DNA of 64,000 nt, taken from positions 6,478,001 to 6,542,000 of the forward strand of contig NZ_CP029426.2 of assembly GCF_002266435.3 (NCBI RefSeq), written 5' to 3'. The position numbers were made by a program, and so were the translations under genes. Source of the stretch: Bradyrhizobium amphicarpaeae (GTDB taxonomy: Bacteria; Pseudomonadota; Alphaproteobacteria; Rhizobiales; Xanthobacteraceae). Below, piece by piece: positions 62,920 through 64,000 of this stretch. Under the pieces are notes generated by a model. That model had not been told where the DNA came from and made no database searches. It worked only from the letters and a program-made list of their open reading frames with translations. The first letter of the stretch is position 1. Each line of letters opens with the position of its first letter.

Positions 62920-63095
62920 CCTGAAACGGGCCTCTCCACCGAGGCCCGGCTTTGGTCATGACGGAGCAAGCCGGGTGCCAGACGCGGAGCGCGATCTCCG
63001 CGAGGTCGTGGAACCCGCAACAACGGGCATTGCCGCGGTGATCCAGCGGCCGGCTTCGGTCGTTTTCAGCCCAAGAGGTCGCTTGTCGAGGCGCT

Positions 63096-63752
63096 ATGAT
63101 CGCTGCTATCCGGGCTTTAGAGGTGCCGATCCGGGCTAAGGCCAGTTTACCCCGGACGGTTGCGGCGCGGCTGTCGATTGGTGCGAGCAAAGGGCCGAAA
63201 GCAAACGTGGACTGGGCTGATTTGATCGGACGCGTCGCCTCCGACGGCGATCGGGAGGCTTTCAAGCGGCTGTTCGAGCATTTCGCGCCTCGCATCAAGG
63301 GGCTGATGCTCAAGGCCGGTTGCAGCTCCGATGAGGCGGAAGAGATCGCCCAAAGCACCATGATCGCCGTGTGGCGGAAGGCGCACCAGTTCGATCCCGC
63401 GACGGCGGGCGCGCCGGCCTGGATCTTCACGATCGCGCGCAACCTGCGGATCGATTTGTTCCGCCGCAGGGCGCGGACAGACCGGCTGCAAACCGATTCC
63501 GAGTTGCCTGACGCGCCGGATCAAGCGGAGACGGCCGACGTCCTGATGTCGCGCGTGCAGGACGCGGCGCGGATCGCGGCGGCGATCAAGCAGCTCTCGG
63601 CAGAGCAATCCATGGTGGTGCGGCTGTCGTTCATCGAAGAGCGACCGCACCCGGAGATCGCGAGCACGCTCGGGATTCCCCTCGGAACGGTCAAGTCAAG
63701 GATCAGGCTCGCGATGAACCGGTTGCGAGACATTTTGGACGAAGAAGCATGA
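63096..63752 (+). CDS. ECF RNA polymerase sigma factor (RpoE/ChrR group)
   Basis: The 218-residue protein has sigma region 2 (ADLIGRVASDGDREAFKRLF through AWIFTIARNLRIDLFRR) and region 4 (LSAEQSMVVRLSFIEERPHP, LGIPLGTVKSRIRLAMNRLRD). The 'KAHQFDPATAGAPAWIFTIA' region is close to RpoE of Rhodobacter sphaeroides, the singlet-oxygen sigma factor. The gene overlaps the anti-sigma gene by 4 nt (ATGA). The ATG has GAGG upstream, but a GTG at 63207 would give the usual shorter N-terminus. Regulation by ChrR zinc binding is expected. Confidence 0.92.
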   Translation: MIAAIRALEVPIRAKASLPRTVAARLSIGASKGPKANVDWADLIGRVASDGDREAFKRLFEHFAPRIKGLMLKAGCSSDEAEEIAQSTMIAVWRKAHQFDPATAGAPAWIFTIARNLRIDLFRRRARTDRLQTDSELPDAPDQAETADVLMSRVQDAARIAAAIKQLSAEQSMVVRLSFIEERPHPEIASTLGIPLGTVKSRIRLAMNRLRDILDEEA

Positions 63753-64000
63753 CGATCAGCCATCATCCGCCGGAAGAACTTCTGGCCGATTTCGCGGCCG
63801 GCCATCTGGAAGAGGCCCATCAACTGGTCGTCGGGGTGCATGTGGCTGGCTGCCCACGCTGCGCCCGCTTCGTGCGGGCCATCGAGCAGCTTGCGGGCGC
63901 CGCGCTGGAGGATGCCAAGCCGGTGCCGCTCTCGCTCGATGCGTTCGACCGCGTGATGTCGCGAATTCATCTGTCTCCGGCGGAGACCGCCGCGCCTCCC
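63749..64000 (+). CDS. chrR: ChrR-type zinc anti-sigma factor (N-terminal part)
   Basis: The window ends after 84 codons. The visible part is the anti-sigma domain of the ChrR family, which holds its sigma factor inactive until singlet oxygen. Zn ligands His6, His31, Cys35 and Cys38 fall in HHPPEELLADFAAGHLEE and VHVAGCPRCARF, at the same positions as in Rhodobacter ChrR. The C-terminal cupin domain lies beyond the window. Its start overlaps the sigma stop by 4 nt. Confidence 0.88.
   Translation, partial: MTISHHPPEELLADFAAGHLEEAHQLVVGVHVAGCPRCARFVRAIEQLAGAALEDAKPVPLSLDAFDRVMSRIHLSPAETAAPP

Noticed and set aside
63039..63076. TGATCC as the -35 of the sigma gene's own promoter
   Set aside because: The element is there, but no matching -10 lies at the right distance; CAAGA is 27 nt away, too far.

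Overview
The window is GC-rich, densely coded chromosomal DNA from an alphaproteobacterium, most likely Bradyrhizobium or a close Nitrobacteraceae relative. The basis is gene content (NdvA-type glucan exporter, DUF1013 regulator, TAXI-type TRAP transporter, ECF sigma/ChrR pair, several acyl-CoA ligases), GC-rich codon use and many interspersed palindromic repeats typical of that group. I see no rRNA, tRNA, CRISPR array, insertion sequence or prophage. It reads as housekeeping and metabolic chromosome rather than an island.

Layout. 1-6.4 kb: end of a membrane permease-like gene, a secreted metallo-beta-lactamase-fold protein, a cupin, an M29 aminopeptidase and a fumarase/aspartase-superfamily lyase. 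6.4-10.2 kb: a winged-helix/TPR regulator and two single-span envelope proteins, the first behind a canonical-looking general-stress (EcfG) promoter. 10.3-18.6 kb: two nitronate-monooxygenase-like flavoproteins, an acyl-CoA ligase and a thioesterase surrounding a two-gene KaiC-like ATPase/hybrid histidine kinase operon. 18.7-23.6 kb: aspartase, a DedA-family protein, a HisE-like enzyme and an ABC substrate-binding protein. 23.6-30.2 kb: NdvA, a DacF-like D,D-carboxypeptidase with a long Lys/Ala/Pro tail, FadD, a DUF924 protein and a peroxiredoxin. 30.3-33.7 kb: the ispH-thrB-rnhA operon and the divergent DUF1013 regulator. 33.8-43.4 kb: OmpW, propionyl-CoA synthetase, two related TPR proteins with a shared C-terminal module, a Na+/H+ antiporter and an SDR. 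43.5-47.1 kb: a TAXI-TRAP transporter with a DUF1850 protein. 47.2-58.3 kb: small secreted proteins, a lysozyme-like protein, a frameshifted Nudix gene, an aldo/keto reductase, oleate hydratase with an acyl-CoA ligase, and an isochorismatase-family hydrolase. 58.5-64 kb: a His-rich secreted protein, a three-gene flavin oxidase operon, a tiny repeat protein and, cut by the window end, an ECF sigma factor with its ChrR-type zinc anti-sigma factor.

The genes most likely to work together are the KaiC-like ATPase and its translationally coupled kinase, the sigma/ChrR pair, the TRAP operon, the ispH-thrB-rnhA operon and the oleate hydratase/ligase pair. The most interesting regulatory signal is a set of EcfG-like -35/-10 pairs in front of the KaiC operon and of several small envelope or secreted protein genes, which suggests a general stress regulon.
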